Shown: positions 41,201-51,113 of the stretch, piece after piece
Layout: every line of letters starts with the position of its first letter
Position numbering within the stretch: the first letter of the stretch is position 1
DNA from: Siderastrea radians
Taxonomy: Eukaryota > Cnidaria > Anthozoa > Scleractinia > Rhizangiidae
Assembly: GCA_964017195.1 (NCBI GenBank)
Contig: OZ024897.1
Location: 36,037,036 to 36,101,035, forward strand
Reading direction: 5' to 3'
Length of the DNA: 64,000 bases
Position numbers and translations under genes: made by a program
The notes under the pieces: generated by a model
Databases searched by the model: none
What the model was told of the DNA's origin: nothing
What the model saw: the letters and a program-made list of their open reading frames with translations, nothing else

Positions 41201-44107
41201 TTAACTACCAAGCCCCAGCAAATCAGACAAATGTTGTACACCTTTATCGGTTATTTCGTTATTCCAGAGGTTTAATGTTTCTAGTTTACTCTCCTTTAGT
41301 GCTTCAGACAAATCTTGTACGCCTTTATCGGTTATTTGGTTATGAGCGAGGTTTAATGTTTCTAGTTTACTCTGCTTTAGTGCTTCAGACAAATGTTCTG
41401 TTCCTTTATCGGTTATTTGGTTATAAGCGAGGTTTAATGTTTCTAGTTTACTCTGCTTTAGTGCTTCAGACAAATGATTTACGCCTTTATCGGTTATTTG
41501 GTTATGAAAGAGGTTTAAGCTGCTAGTGAGTTTATCATTGTTAGCTAATTTAGCGATTTCCTCACAGCCGAGCGGTCCAATATTGTTTTCCTGCAAATTC
41601 ATGCATGATATTCCCTTAGCATTTTGAAAAACATGTACTAAAGCTGCACAGTCAACAGGTGCGAGGCTACAGCGACTAAAATCTACAGCATTAAAATTAA
41701 TCTCTGCTAATTTCTCTTCTATTATTGAATTATTTACATCGGTCTCATTCAAACACTTACACAAGTTCAGTGCTAAATCTTTGTCCTCCTCAGCCGGCCA
41801 ACAGGTCAGTGTGCGTGGCTCTGAATCTTCACTCGTCTTATCCCTGATGCCGGTCAGTTTTCTTTTGTTTTTCTCTTCTGTCTTCGCGGGAAGCTGGTCG
41901 GTGAAGATGTGTGTCAGGGGCACTTCTCGTTCTTGAAGCAGTCCAGCAATGAACTGTGTTACCACAGCCCATTTACCGTCTCTTATTTTATCAGAAACAA
42001 ATGTTCTTAACTCTTCGTCATTTAGTGTATCGGTCAAATGTTTTGCGGCCATGAACTCTTGAACGGTTAGGTGAGTGAAACAAAATTGTTGTTCGCGCGG
42101 TGCAAATGGTGAAGGTCCGGCTCGATCAGGTAAACGATGCAGCAGGCCACAATCCTCAAGTCTCTCGACTTCTCTTGGTCCAAAAATAAGCTTTCCTTTT
42201 TCAATCCCTTCGAAAGCGATTTTTCCCAGTCTCTCAAACACATGTTGAACTCGGGAGGGTAACTCACGGAATTGTTTAAAAACAAACTGATCACAGTCAG
42301 TCTCTGAGTAGCGATATTGTTCATTATGTCTGCAGAAGAAAATTTTGATGGCGATACTGTATATCTCGGTAAGCTTCGTGGGAAGGCTAGAAGAACCAAA
42401 GGTACGTAGGACATAAAACAAGGAAGAACAGATTATGAAAAGATTTACAGGAATGTATGATAATGAAAAGAGGTTTAAGTTTGTGCTGATGTGCTGCCAT
42501 ATTGTTTCTTTGGCTCCAGGGGCGTCGTGATCATCTTTCGTGAATTTCTCTACATAGTCTTCCACTCTCTCCGATGTAAATCCAAGTATTTCAACTGTTC
42601 TATTAAAATTAAGGTGTTTCACACACGACACAGCAGTTGGCCTTGTTGTTGTGATTAGTGTTGCTCCGTCTAATAGTTCTCGGTTCGCGATTTTGTTGTA
42701 GAGGGCATGGAGAGGCATCTTCTCTTCTTCTGTGGTGTTCCTGTGATCCTTTGCTATTTCTGAATTTGCAGAAAATTCGTCAACCCCATCAAACATCAAA
42801 AGAACTTGATTTGGATTTTGGCAGATGTATTCCCAGACCTCATCATTAAGATTTGTTGGATATTCTGAGGCACACAGCAGTTCCTGAAGGTTCAGTTCAG
42901 TCCGTTCGGAAAAGCGCCTGAATTTCAGAAAAAATGCCACATCATAATGTTTTTCTAAATTGTCCGTTGCCCAGTCGCGAAGAAGCTTAGTGCAGAATAA
43001 TGTTTTCCCGATGCCTGGTCGACCAACGACGAGAATATTTTTGTGTGTAGCATCAATAATATCTTCTGGTCTTGTAAACTCAGATATATTGGTTTTGGGT
43101 GGGTACACTCTGAGTTGCTCCCGCCTATCTGTGGGAAAGTTATATTCAGACCTGCCTTCTTGAATCTTCAGTTTGGTATAGATTTGGTCCATATCTAGAT
43201 CTTTAGGCTTTGGGCGTTCTCCTGGACTGGGACGATTGATAGGTTGTTTAAGATCTGCAGGTTGCTCTGTGCCTTTTATGACTCGGTTCTTCATGCTCTG
43301 GATGAATGCTTGCAGTTCTGCACTCAGTGAAGGTGACAGAGGTAGGTGCTGCGGATCAGTTGGTGGTTTGGCTTTCAGATGATCAGCAAAAAACTGTTCG
43401 TCTTCCATAAACTTTTTCCCCCCCTTTCTTGCTCTAGACAGGATCAAAACAATCTCAATAAAAACGAGACAAACAAAAATTCCATTGACCACGCTGATGA
43501 CATTAATCCAGAAAGTTTTCTTAGATGCTCTCTGGTTATGACACTGGAAGACTTGTGTAACTGGTGTGATGTTGGTAGATGGAGTGACCGAATTATTGCC
43601 TGCTGGCGGCATTAATTCACACTTAAAGTTTGAGGGAAAATTATTCGCATACAGTACTTGGGTTTGAAGAACGATGAAAAGGATCCCGAAAGAAATTCTT
43701 AAGACAAGCTGGGAGACGTAAGCGATGAACAGTCGTCGGCGAGTTGGGTTTTCTTGTGGAACCTGACCAAGTTCGGCATCTTCGAGTTCATTAACTCTTG
43801 ACTTGACACTCTGTGAGTAAATCACAGACACGATCGCGATGACAGAGAAGTTAGCGATGACGAATCCGTACAAGGGAATACCAAGTTTGTTGTATCGCTC
43901 CTCGTATTGCTCAAAACACCTTCCTTCAATGAGGTCCTTCAAACTGTTGGTTTTGACCGCACAGTTAAAATCAAATCTTGGTTCGTAGCTTTCCGTGTCC
44001 GCAAAGATTCCAAGCAGAGTTACTCCCAACAGGATCCAAAAGATTATTACAACAAAACTGATCTTGTTAAAACTTTTTGGCGTTAAAAATTCCTTGAGAG
44101 ATTCCAT
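41201..44107 (-). CDS. NACHT-LRR receptor with N-terminal four-helix channel-like membrane domain
   Basis: Intact single-exon frame of 968 codons from ATG at 44107 (the frame is open four codons further up, but without ATG). Numbering from that Met: four hydrophobic helices at about 14-35, 78-97, 126-152 and 198-223. The loop between helices 1 and 2 has C49 and C64; the loop between 3 and 4 has C163, C189 and two N-glycosylation sequons. A short N-terminus, paired loop cysteines and the segment RASKKTFW before helix 4 recall connexin/pannexin-type large-pore channels. The NACHT NTPase follows with Walker A GRPGIGKT (362-369) and Walker B LLMFDGVDE (436-444), then NACHT-associated helical regions, then LRRs (about 830-960) with 27-residue repeats LETLNLAYNQITDKG. 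NLRs are innate immune sensors; a membrane-embedded one that might itself form a pore is inference. No intron is needed, though extra 3' LRR exons cannot be excluded. Confidence 0.9.
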   Translation of the reverse strand: MESLKEFLTPKSFNKISFVVIIFWILLGVTLLGIFADTESYEPRFDFNCAVKTNSLKDLIEGRCFEQYEERYNKLGIPLYGFVIANFSVIAIVSVIYSQSVKSRVNELEDAELGQVPQENPTRRRLFIAYVSQLVLRISFGILFIVLQTQVLYANNFPSNFKCELMPPAGNNSVTPSTNITPVTQVFQCHNQRASKKTFWINVISVVNGIFVCLVFIEIVLILSRARKGGKKFMEDEQFFADHLKAKPPTDPQHLPLSPSLSAELQAFIQSMKNRVIKGTEQPADLKQPINRPSPGERPKPKDLDMDQIYTKLKIQEGRSEYNFPTDRREQLRVYPPKTNISEFTRPEDIIDATHKNILVVGRPGIGKTLFCTKLLRDWATDNLEKHYDVAFFLKFRRFSERTELNLQELLCASEYPTNLNDEVWEYICQNPNQVLLMFDGVDEFSANSEIAKDHRNTTEEEKMPLHALYNKIANRELLDGATLITTTRPTAVSCVKHLNFNRTVEILGFTSERVEDYVEKFTKDDHDAPGAKETIWQHISTNLNLFSLSYIPVNLFIICSSLFYVLRTFGSSSLPTKLTEIYSIAIKIFFCRHNEQYRYSETDCDQFVFKQFRELPSRVQHVFERLGKIAFEGIEKGKLIFGPREVERLEDCGLLHRLPDRAGPSPFAPREQQFCFTHLTVQEFMAAKHLTDTLNDEELRTFVSDKIRDGKWAVVTQFIAGLLQEREVPLTHIFTDQLPAKTEEKNKRKLTGIRDKTSEDSEPRTLTCWPAEEDKDLALNLCKCLNETDVNNSIIEEKLAEINFNAVDFSRCSLAPVDCAALVHVFQNAKGISCMNLQENNIGPLGCEEIAKLANNDKLTSSLNLFHNQITDKGVNHLSEALKQSKLETLNLAYNQITDKGTEHLSEALKQSKLETLNLAHNQITDKGVQDLSEALKESKLETLNLWNNEITDKGVQHLSDLLGLGS
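41250..41525 (-). repeat. 81-bp tandem LRR-coding repeats
   Basis: Within the NACHT-LRR gene, 81-bp units (27 residues) with almost identical sequence (TTTAATGTTTCTAG core at about 41271, 41352 and 41436 on +) encode the last LRRs. Confidence 0.85.
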
Positions 44108-44182
44108 TTCGTCTCTCACTTGTACGCTGTACGCTGAATGATACCCTCACTAATCTGCTTTCAGAATGACGCGAGGTGGGGC

Positions 44183-44188
44183 TTTATA
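44183..44188 (-). promoter_or_regulatory. Candidate TATA box for the NACHT-LRR gene
   Basis: TATAAA on the minus strand about 77 bp upstream of the ATG at 44107. Spacing suits a short 5' UTR. Confidence 0.4.
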
Positions 44189-45025
44189 TCTGATCACACA
44201 TTGCATTGGACGTGTTCTCTGACACGTAAAAGGTCGTGGGAAAGTGAACTTTCGTTTCATCAAGTATACGATATGTAGGCTTGTGCACGCGATCTTGTTT
44301 TTCAGTAGCCTACTGTAGTTTATAGTCACGAATTGTAATTGCTGAGGACTCGCTTTGATTTCACCTGTGAATGAATAACCAGCGTGGCAGGCGCGGAAAG
44401 GGGAGAATTATTCCCTTCCTCTCACGCAGGCTAGTGAATGGAGTAAGACGAGAATCAAGCAAGTTACGCGGTTTCACTAGTACCCCGTCCGTGGCATGAA
44501 ATTTTCGCGGGATTCATCCGCGGAAATTTGATCCAGCGAAAATAAACTCCCGCTAAAAAAATAATCCGGGGAACTTTGCGCCATGTATTTAGGTTACAGA
44601 ATTTAAGAAAACAATATTTACAACCCCTCCTCTCTACAACTGCAACATAACGAATAGCGTTTATTTACAGTCCCAGGGAAAATTTGAAAACAAGCGTACC
44701 CGGGACCATCTGCCAAAAAGCAAACAATAGTTACAATTAGCATACGAAATCACACAGTTCCGGTTGCTTTGAGTTATAATCGACGACTTTGGACATGAGG
44801 TACGGGAAATAAGTAAAATAAACAGGACGATCTTACATCCCTTCTTGCTGTAAACAATTTTCGTGCGTCAATTATACTCAGAAAATGCTGAATCCAAATT
44901 TGCGAAATTTTTTTACCGCGAAATATAAAATCGGCAATCCGCGAAATTAAACTCCCGCAAAAAATTCTTGCCACACGGTACTCCGATGGGTGCTTTTCAA
45001 CTTTCCCCGGCGGGGGAGTAGGCAA
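44189..45025. other. Upstream of the NACHT-LRR gene
   Basis: No gene. Two short segments (44500-44560, 44890-44970) share CCGCGAAA/AAACTCCCGC-type sequence, suggesting a degraded inverted-repeat element. Confidence 0.4.
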
Positions 45026-45394
45026 TAGAGTTTTACACGGGGAGGCTCCGCCCAGGAACTCAAACCATACTAATTTCTACCAAAATGACACCCCTTTTCA
45101 TATACCAAGAGTAAAACTTGCACTCCTTTCTTATACCTCAAGGATGATCGCCAGTTTTTAGATCACGAAACTTCAGTCGTTCTGGTTCAGTTGCTCAAAG
45201 GCCCCAATCCTTCATGTGTTTCGCGTTGTTATTTTTGCCCAGATTTGGCACCCTTTCATATATTTGGCTTTAGCTGCCATCTCTTTCACTTTGCAGCGGA
45301 TTCTGTGACCGTTTCATATACTATAATGACAATTTTCACTACCCTTTTTAAAAGTGGCACCTCCTTCGGGCGGTGCCTCCCCGTATAGACAACT
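45026..45394. mobile_element. Foldback MITE with GGGGAGGC(T)CCGCCC ends, copy 1
   Basis: Ends ACACGGGGAGGCTCCGCCC and inverted GGGCGGTGCCTCCCCGTAT. A related copy lies at 53371-53660. Confidence 0.7.
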
Positions 45395-46400
45395 ATAGGG
45401 ATGTATATGTACCCCCTCCGCCGGTCGCCACGCAACCGTTTTCTTTGCCAGATTACAATGCTCTTGGGTAGTTAGAATACTATGTCATTGCTTTTGGTTT
45501 AACTTATCTTAATCATAAATTAGAAAGAACAGTTCTTCTTGACAATGATGGTTCAGAGGTATACAAACTAAGACAAATGCGATCAGGAGCATATATCTAT
45601 ATATCACGTGCGATACATTCCAGGACATTGAACTTTCGCGAAAATTCTTGTTATTTACAATTTGAACAGCTATTTTATTACGATTGGGCAAAATTGCAGC
45701 AAGGAAGGTTTTATAGTCGCTATGTTATTTTATTCATGCAATACATTGCAATACATTCGCAGTTGATGAGAGCTTTTGTTTAGTCGTTTCCGCCGATTAG
45801 CTACAAATTGCAAAATCCGGAGTAAATTGATTGGAAGCAGAATTAGAAGAGTTAAACTATAACCTGGTTTAAAATTAGTTCTACCATAATTTGTTGTCGT
45901 TTATGCCATTTTTAACTCGACTTTTCTGAAATCAATTTTTCAATTTGCCCAAAGGAATGTTTGCAATCAATGGTCACAGGACCTCACAAACGTTTTTCAA
46001 AGTACAGCTGAGCTTGCCGGAAGTCTTAAAGCATTAAAATTACAAAATATATCAGTTGAAATTTGAAAATCTTGAAATATTTGTCGTGACGCAGCGAGAT
46101 TTTGACCCGAGGGTGAGGGTTTAATGGATTTGGTGAAAGTATGACGTTTGACGAATGTTTCATCAGTTTGCATAGAAGAGTATTAAAACTGAACGGTTCA
46201 AATAATTTCACGTGTTTCATTGATATTGGTTAAAATATACACTCAGTTTCCCTATACTGCTGCATCAACATTGCTTTTTTATCGTATTTGGTTCTTTATT
46301 TTTTGCTGATTAGATCCTTTACTACAGTATCCGGTACTTTTATTTTGTCACGGTGGTTCATGCAAAGTTAATTGTTTCATTTGATTGCGTAGTGTTGGGT
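45395..46400. other. Non-coding spacer
   Basis: No recognised feature; short unconvincing frames only. Confidence 0.5.
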
Positions 46401-46803
46401 TTTTTAGCCAATGACGTCACGTTAGTGACGTCATATGGCTACTGTCAGAGCCTAAAAATCAACGATAGACGTCTGGATAGCTTATAGACGTTGTACGTAC
46501 GTGCGATGTCTGTCTTACGATTTGTGAGGCTGGGGGGATGTTCTGTGAGACGATGGGTGGGGGTGTGCACCGGGACACTGAAAGTCTTACCTTATCAGCG
46601 GCACAAACCCATACAGCTAATGTTATGGGAGTAAGACCCCCGGGCTTTGAAGTGTTTTGCATTCGGAAGTGTGGATCTACTTCGAATGCCTGTTTTGTGT
46701 ACGTGAGGTCTGGCAGGATTTTATTCGCGTTATAGTCCTGTGTTTACTGAGCTGAAGTACATTTTTCCACAGCAGCAAATACAAGACGGACTTGCCAATT
46801 TGA
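46401..46803 (+). repeat. 0.4-kb direct duplication, copy 1
   Basis: Starts TTTTTAGCCAATGACGTCA and matches 48682-49114 with small indels. Carries two CRE octamers near its start. Confidence 0.8.
46412..46433. promoter_or_regulatory. Paired CRE-like sites
   Basis: Two perfect TGACGTCA octamers (46412-46419, 46426-46433), the CREB/ATF consensus, 6 bp apart. Confidence 0.5.
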
Positions 46804-46949
46804 GATGTTGTATGAACAGAACGTGGAAATTAACGTTACATCGATCCCTAATTAACAGTGAAAGAAACAACATTTAAAGCCCAAGTTTATAACAATAGTG
46901 AAAAGAGTAGAGTAAAACAGCATAAAATTTTTCGGGATTATCTCTCGGT

Positions 46950-47140
46950 AATAGCCTGCGTCGCAGACACTCTACACTAGCCTGAATTTCAGCCGTCTCC
47001 TCTGGTCGCTCACTCCCGAGAGAGTGAGCGACCAGAGGAGACGGCTGAAATTCAGGCTATTACTCTACACCGCCTGTATAGAATATCGACGGTTTCGAGT
47101 TTCGACAACGCGTGGGCCGGCTGCAACGCAGGCTACTCGG
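46950..47140. mobile_element. Nested foldback element with perfect 37-bp hairpin
   Basis: Inner perfect inverted repeat 46979-47015 / 47022-47058 with loop CCGAGA. An outer, less perfect pair contains TAGCCTGCGTCGCAG (about 46953) and its inverse CTGCAACGCAGGCTA (about 47120). Confidence 0.8.
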
Positions 47141-48169
47141 TAACAGCGAATCTAAAATTTGCAGTGTCATTTTTGTGTGCGTGTTATAAGACATGAACCC
47201 AATTAAAACTAAATCGGAAATTGCGCGGCTTGTTGCTAGCTATTCATAAAACTGAAAAACTTGAATGAAACTAGTATTAAAATCCAAGTCACAGTGGTGA
47301 TCAAGGAATTAGAGGATGGATGTAGTAAAATCTTAACAAGATACTAAACGTTATTTCGGGGTTATTCATAGCTCAAAGTGTAAAGCGTATGTTGAGAAAT
47401 TTGCATAGTTGACAACTGTAATTTCAGCCTTATAAGGAATGTAACGCAACACTTGAAACATCTCGAACCGACCGAAACAGTACCGAAAGATTAACAACAA
47501 CAGATATGTGACAAAGCATTCTAACAGAGACCTGTTGGATCTACTGGAAAGCGAGCTGAATTTGAACATTTTCGTACTGTTCGAGGGTAAAGCAAACGAA
47601 ATTTATTCGGCTGTAGGTTGAGACTCAAAATAAACACGTGAGCTAAAAATAACTTTGTACCGTGGGAAAGTTACAAATGTAAACATACTTTGGTCGATTT
47701 GTGAAGCAAAAAAAACGAAAATTATTATAGCCGACTTGATTACAAAGCAAGCAACTTCAAATAACAGGGGAAATAAATATAGTTGCAAAACTATTTCAGT
47801 CGTGTTTATAAACGCTAGTTCAAACCGATTTCGAACGAAAATATTGTGGATACAAGAAACGCCGTTTGATGGCAGACTCCTGTTTTGACAATACAATGTA
47901 CTAAGAACGTAAGTGGTTGCCTGAAACGTCTGAAACCTTACAAATTAAACAAAGTAAAGCGAGTCGCGTGTCACGCAAATCACGCAGAGCGTCAAAACGG
48001 CACCCTTTAGAAAGTTGACCGTTTATGAGCACTGAAAAGTATTGGATATTCGCCGGTAGAAGTAAGAAATTAAAAGGTTCAACTGCAACTTGCATTTATT
48101 TCTGAAGTAAAATTGTTAACTTTCCACTGATCTTTGCCTAAATTATGTATGCAATATTTTTCGACGGTG
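47141..48169. other. Non-coding spacer
   Basis: No feature recognised. Confidence 0.5.
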
Positions 48170-48296
48170 AGTTTAAGTTTAAGTTTACTTGTTTTTGTCT
48201 GTGTTCTTACTTGTTTTTGTCTGCTTACTTTAGTGTAAGCTAGATATTTTAAGACACGTTAATAAAGTTTATTATTATATTATTATTATTATTTTG
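48170..48296 (+). repeat. Retroelement-like 3' tail ending in (ATT)n
   Basis: AAGTTTAAGTTTAAGTTTAC repeats, then AAGACACGTTAATAAAGTTT followed by ATT repeats. The same end appears in opposite orientation at about 8189-8250. Probably the 3' end of a SINE or LINE family. Confidence 0.55.
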
Positions 48297-48403
48297 AAGA
48301 ACCGTGAAACAAAGAGCTTTCTTCGGTTTTTTTTTTACTCCGCGTAGTCACGCTGCTGAATCATTACCAGGTTTTATAGTGGATAACCACAAGATCTTTT
48401 TGA

Positions 48404-48446
48404 TGGTGGTGGTGGGGGGGTGGGGGGCTGAGGGGTTAGGGTGGGA
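48404..48446 (+). other. G-rich tract, potential G-quadruplex
   Basis: GGTGGTGGTGGGGGGGTGG is followed by four further G3-G6 runs within 25 bp. Confidence 0.5.
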
Positions 48447-48681
48447 CTTACCGGAGGTGTAAAGTCCCATAGGTTGTCAGGACAAATTTCACCATATTGT
48501 GAAAAAAAACGTCATTGGCTCTGCGCGTATTGCGCGCCTATGTTTAGCTGTGTACTGATTTGCCTTCAAGGGCTTTAAAACTGCTATTGCTATGGCAGCC
48601 ACACACCCCCGAACAAAGGGTAACTAGGGCGTACATTTTGCTTTTGTTTTCCCACTATAAATGCTCCTACTCAATGTACCA

Positions 48682-49114
48682 TTTTTAGCCAATGACGTCA
48701 CGTTAGTGACGTCATATGGCTACTGTCAGAGCCTAAAAATCAACGATATACGCCAAGACGCAAGGCAAGGATATACGTGAGACGTCTGTCTTACGATTTG
48801 TGAGGCTGGGGGGATATTCTGTGAGACGGTGGGTGGGGGTGTGCACCAGGAGACTGAAACTCTTACCTTATCAGCGGCACAAACCCATACAGCTTATACT
48901 ATAGGAGTAGGTCTCCCGGGCTTTGAAGTGTTTTGCATTAATGAGTCTCGATCAACAGGAACTATTTAATTTTCCTTCGAATGCGCTGTTTTGTATACTT
49001 GAGGTCTGGCAGCATTTTATTCGCACTGTCGTCCTGCGTTTACTTAGCCGTGGTACAAACTTCCACAGCAACAAACACATCAGAAATTATACACGAGACG
49101 GACTCGTCAATTTC
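48682..49114 (+). repeat. 0.4-kb direct duplication, copy 2
   Basis: Matches 46401-46803, including both TGACGTCA octamers (48693-48700, 48707-48714), with an extra segment near 48940-48975. Confidence 0.8.
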
Positions 49115-49135
49115 AGAGTGCATACTTAAAAGTAC

Positions 49136-49162
49136 TGTTGTTGTTGTTGTTGTTGTTGTTGA
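49136..49162. repeat. (GTT)n microsatellite
   Basis: Nine GTT units. Confidence 0.9.
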
Positions 49163-50903
49163 ACGTCGTGGCCCCAACGAACCAAGTCGACTTATTTCGT
49201 GAATTTCTATGCGCTTGCCAAAGCGTCCATATCTAGATGAACCGTGGGAACAAAAGCTCGTGACCAAGAAATGTGAATAAATGTTTCGTGCACTGCCCGC
49301 CGCAGCTTCGTGGTCGCGTCGCTTGAATTAAAATGTGATCAAAGCACCGAGGTGACATTTTATACGAAACGACTTTCTGTTGTTCTTGAGACTTACGAAA
49401 CGAAAAAACCCTTGAACTGTCGAATGATCCGAACTTCAGCCTACAGGCACATAAATACGGTAAGAAAATTTCACCGTTAGAGTCAGTTAAATGTATTTCC
49501 TTTACATCTGCTACATGCCGTGACATTCGCACCACTCGCCAACACTTTAATTTGGATGAAGATACTGAGTTCACATTTAGTGTTTTTCTTTTCCCGAAAA
49601 AAATCCCGCGTACATATTTGTTGTTTTATTTACGCATATGAGATCCCTTTTCTAAGGAAGAGTAACTGAACCCAAGACATGTTGAACTTGACCTATGACG
49701 CATCATTTCACTGAGATCCACTTTATTTTTTTTAAATACCCTCTTGGTGTTAATTGCACAATCAAGCAAAGCAACGCTATTAATGGGATAAATGATTTGC
49801 TAATTTAAATAAATTCTTCCAGATTTTTCAACTGAAAGGCAGAATAATGAACTGCAACAACAATATTATATATCGTTCTTGTTTTTAATTTTCCAAATTG
49901 TTTTCCCTACCATATATATTGTGACACAGAGACAAAATTAATCCCGTTTTGGATTTTGATTGGTCGTTAATGATTGAATGCACCCGGGACATACATTCAA
50001 TGCCAGGAGAAGTGCGAACAACGACTAAAAATGACATAATAAGATAGTTATTTTTATCACTGTTATTTTGCTAATTTTCGCAGCTACAATTTGGTACGTA
50101 TGGAAATAGCGCAGTCACTCAGTCACCCCGGGCTGTGAAAGATGAACTATACAAAAGACTTTTTATCTTGGAGGCCATCTTCAATGTGGTTATCACTTAC
50201 ACGCAATTTAATAACTGTATTCATGTAAATTATAATTCACATGGTAACGAAATCCTATTTCCCAACCATGCAGTGTGTAAACAAAATGCATGGTGAACAC
50301 AATTTCTACAACATCTTAGACTTGTGCGCCGGACCAGGGGCCGGGATCAGAAGCCGCCTTGTTTGATAGCTGCACGTTGCTCATGGCTCCCAAACTAGAC
50401 TAGTTTATGATAGCCTGATGATATATAGACTCATACAAAGTTTATAAACTGGAAAGACCACAGCGACAAGGCGTTGAGAGTTGCCGGATCTTAAGTAGAC
50501 CTGGATCAGTAAAACATTTGAAGTAAAAAAATCCATACGGAACGACTGATCCTTACGGCAGTTAAAGAAACGAAGACACAGAAGACGAAATACGGATAAA
50601 AATTCACAAAAAGGACTCTATTAATTTACCGGCTTTTTTTCATAGACTAAAAGACGTGTAATTGCTTTCCTACGTAGGCTGCACCATACACCTTTCCACA
50701 CACACACACATTACCCCAACCCCCAAAAATGGTTTGTTCAGTTTCACCATATCACTAGAAAAAAAAAAAAAAAAGCATCCGGTTTCTGTTGTCGTAATAT
50801 GCCAGCCAATGAAAGCAACATACAGGTAGGTGAGTATTTAATAATTGGCGATACCCCTCAACAAGACGAGCCCTTTTCCAGAACACTTGTTATGATCATT
50901 TTT
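49163..50903. other. Non-coding spacer
   Basis: Includes a 113-codon minus frame (49574-49233) with no recognised domain, and an A run at 50760-50774. Nothing else is supported. Confidence 0.5.
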
Positions 50904-50906
50904 TTA

Positions 50907-51098
50907 AGCTTCCCAGTCTTCAAGCGAATCAGAGAACGCGTTCATGACCCGAGCACAAAACTCAGAGCAATAGCCAGGGTGCCCTGAATCTCCCGCATCG
51001 GAATAAAATCTTAAGGAGTCCTTACTCCTTCGCTGCATAAACCCAGGCATATCTTTGTATCTTCGGTTGCAACCGATGCACTCTAGAATGTCATACAT
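50907..51098 (-). CDS. Possible small cysteine-containing exon or ORF
   Basis: A 64-codon frame with CIGC and GYCSEFC pairs (a possible zinc ribbon), directly downstream of the unresolved gene. It could be a further exon in another frame. Weak evidence. Confidence 0.25.
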
Positions 51099-51113
51099 TA
51101 CATAATAGTTTTT

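Noticed and set aside
44108..44119. Upstream start for the NACHT-LRR protein
   Set aside because: The frame is open four codons further up but begins with GTG; the ATG at 44107 is the credible eukaryotic start.
46979..47058. microRNA precursor
   Set aside because: A perfectly paired stem inside a foldback repeat is more typical of a MITE; without small-RNA data a miRNA call is unsupported.
46401..49114. LTR pair of a retrotransposon
   Set aside because: No TG...CA ends, primer-binding site, polypurine tract or coding sequence between the copies; the copies also differ by sizeable indels.
49233..49574. 113-codon minus-strand gene
   Set aside because: No domain, no splice context and no conserved pattern seen; chance frame cannot be excluded.
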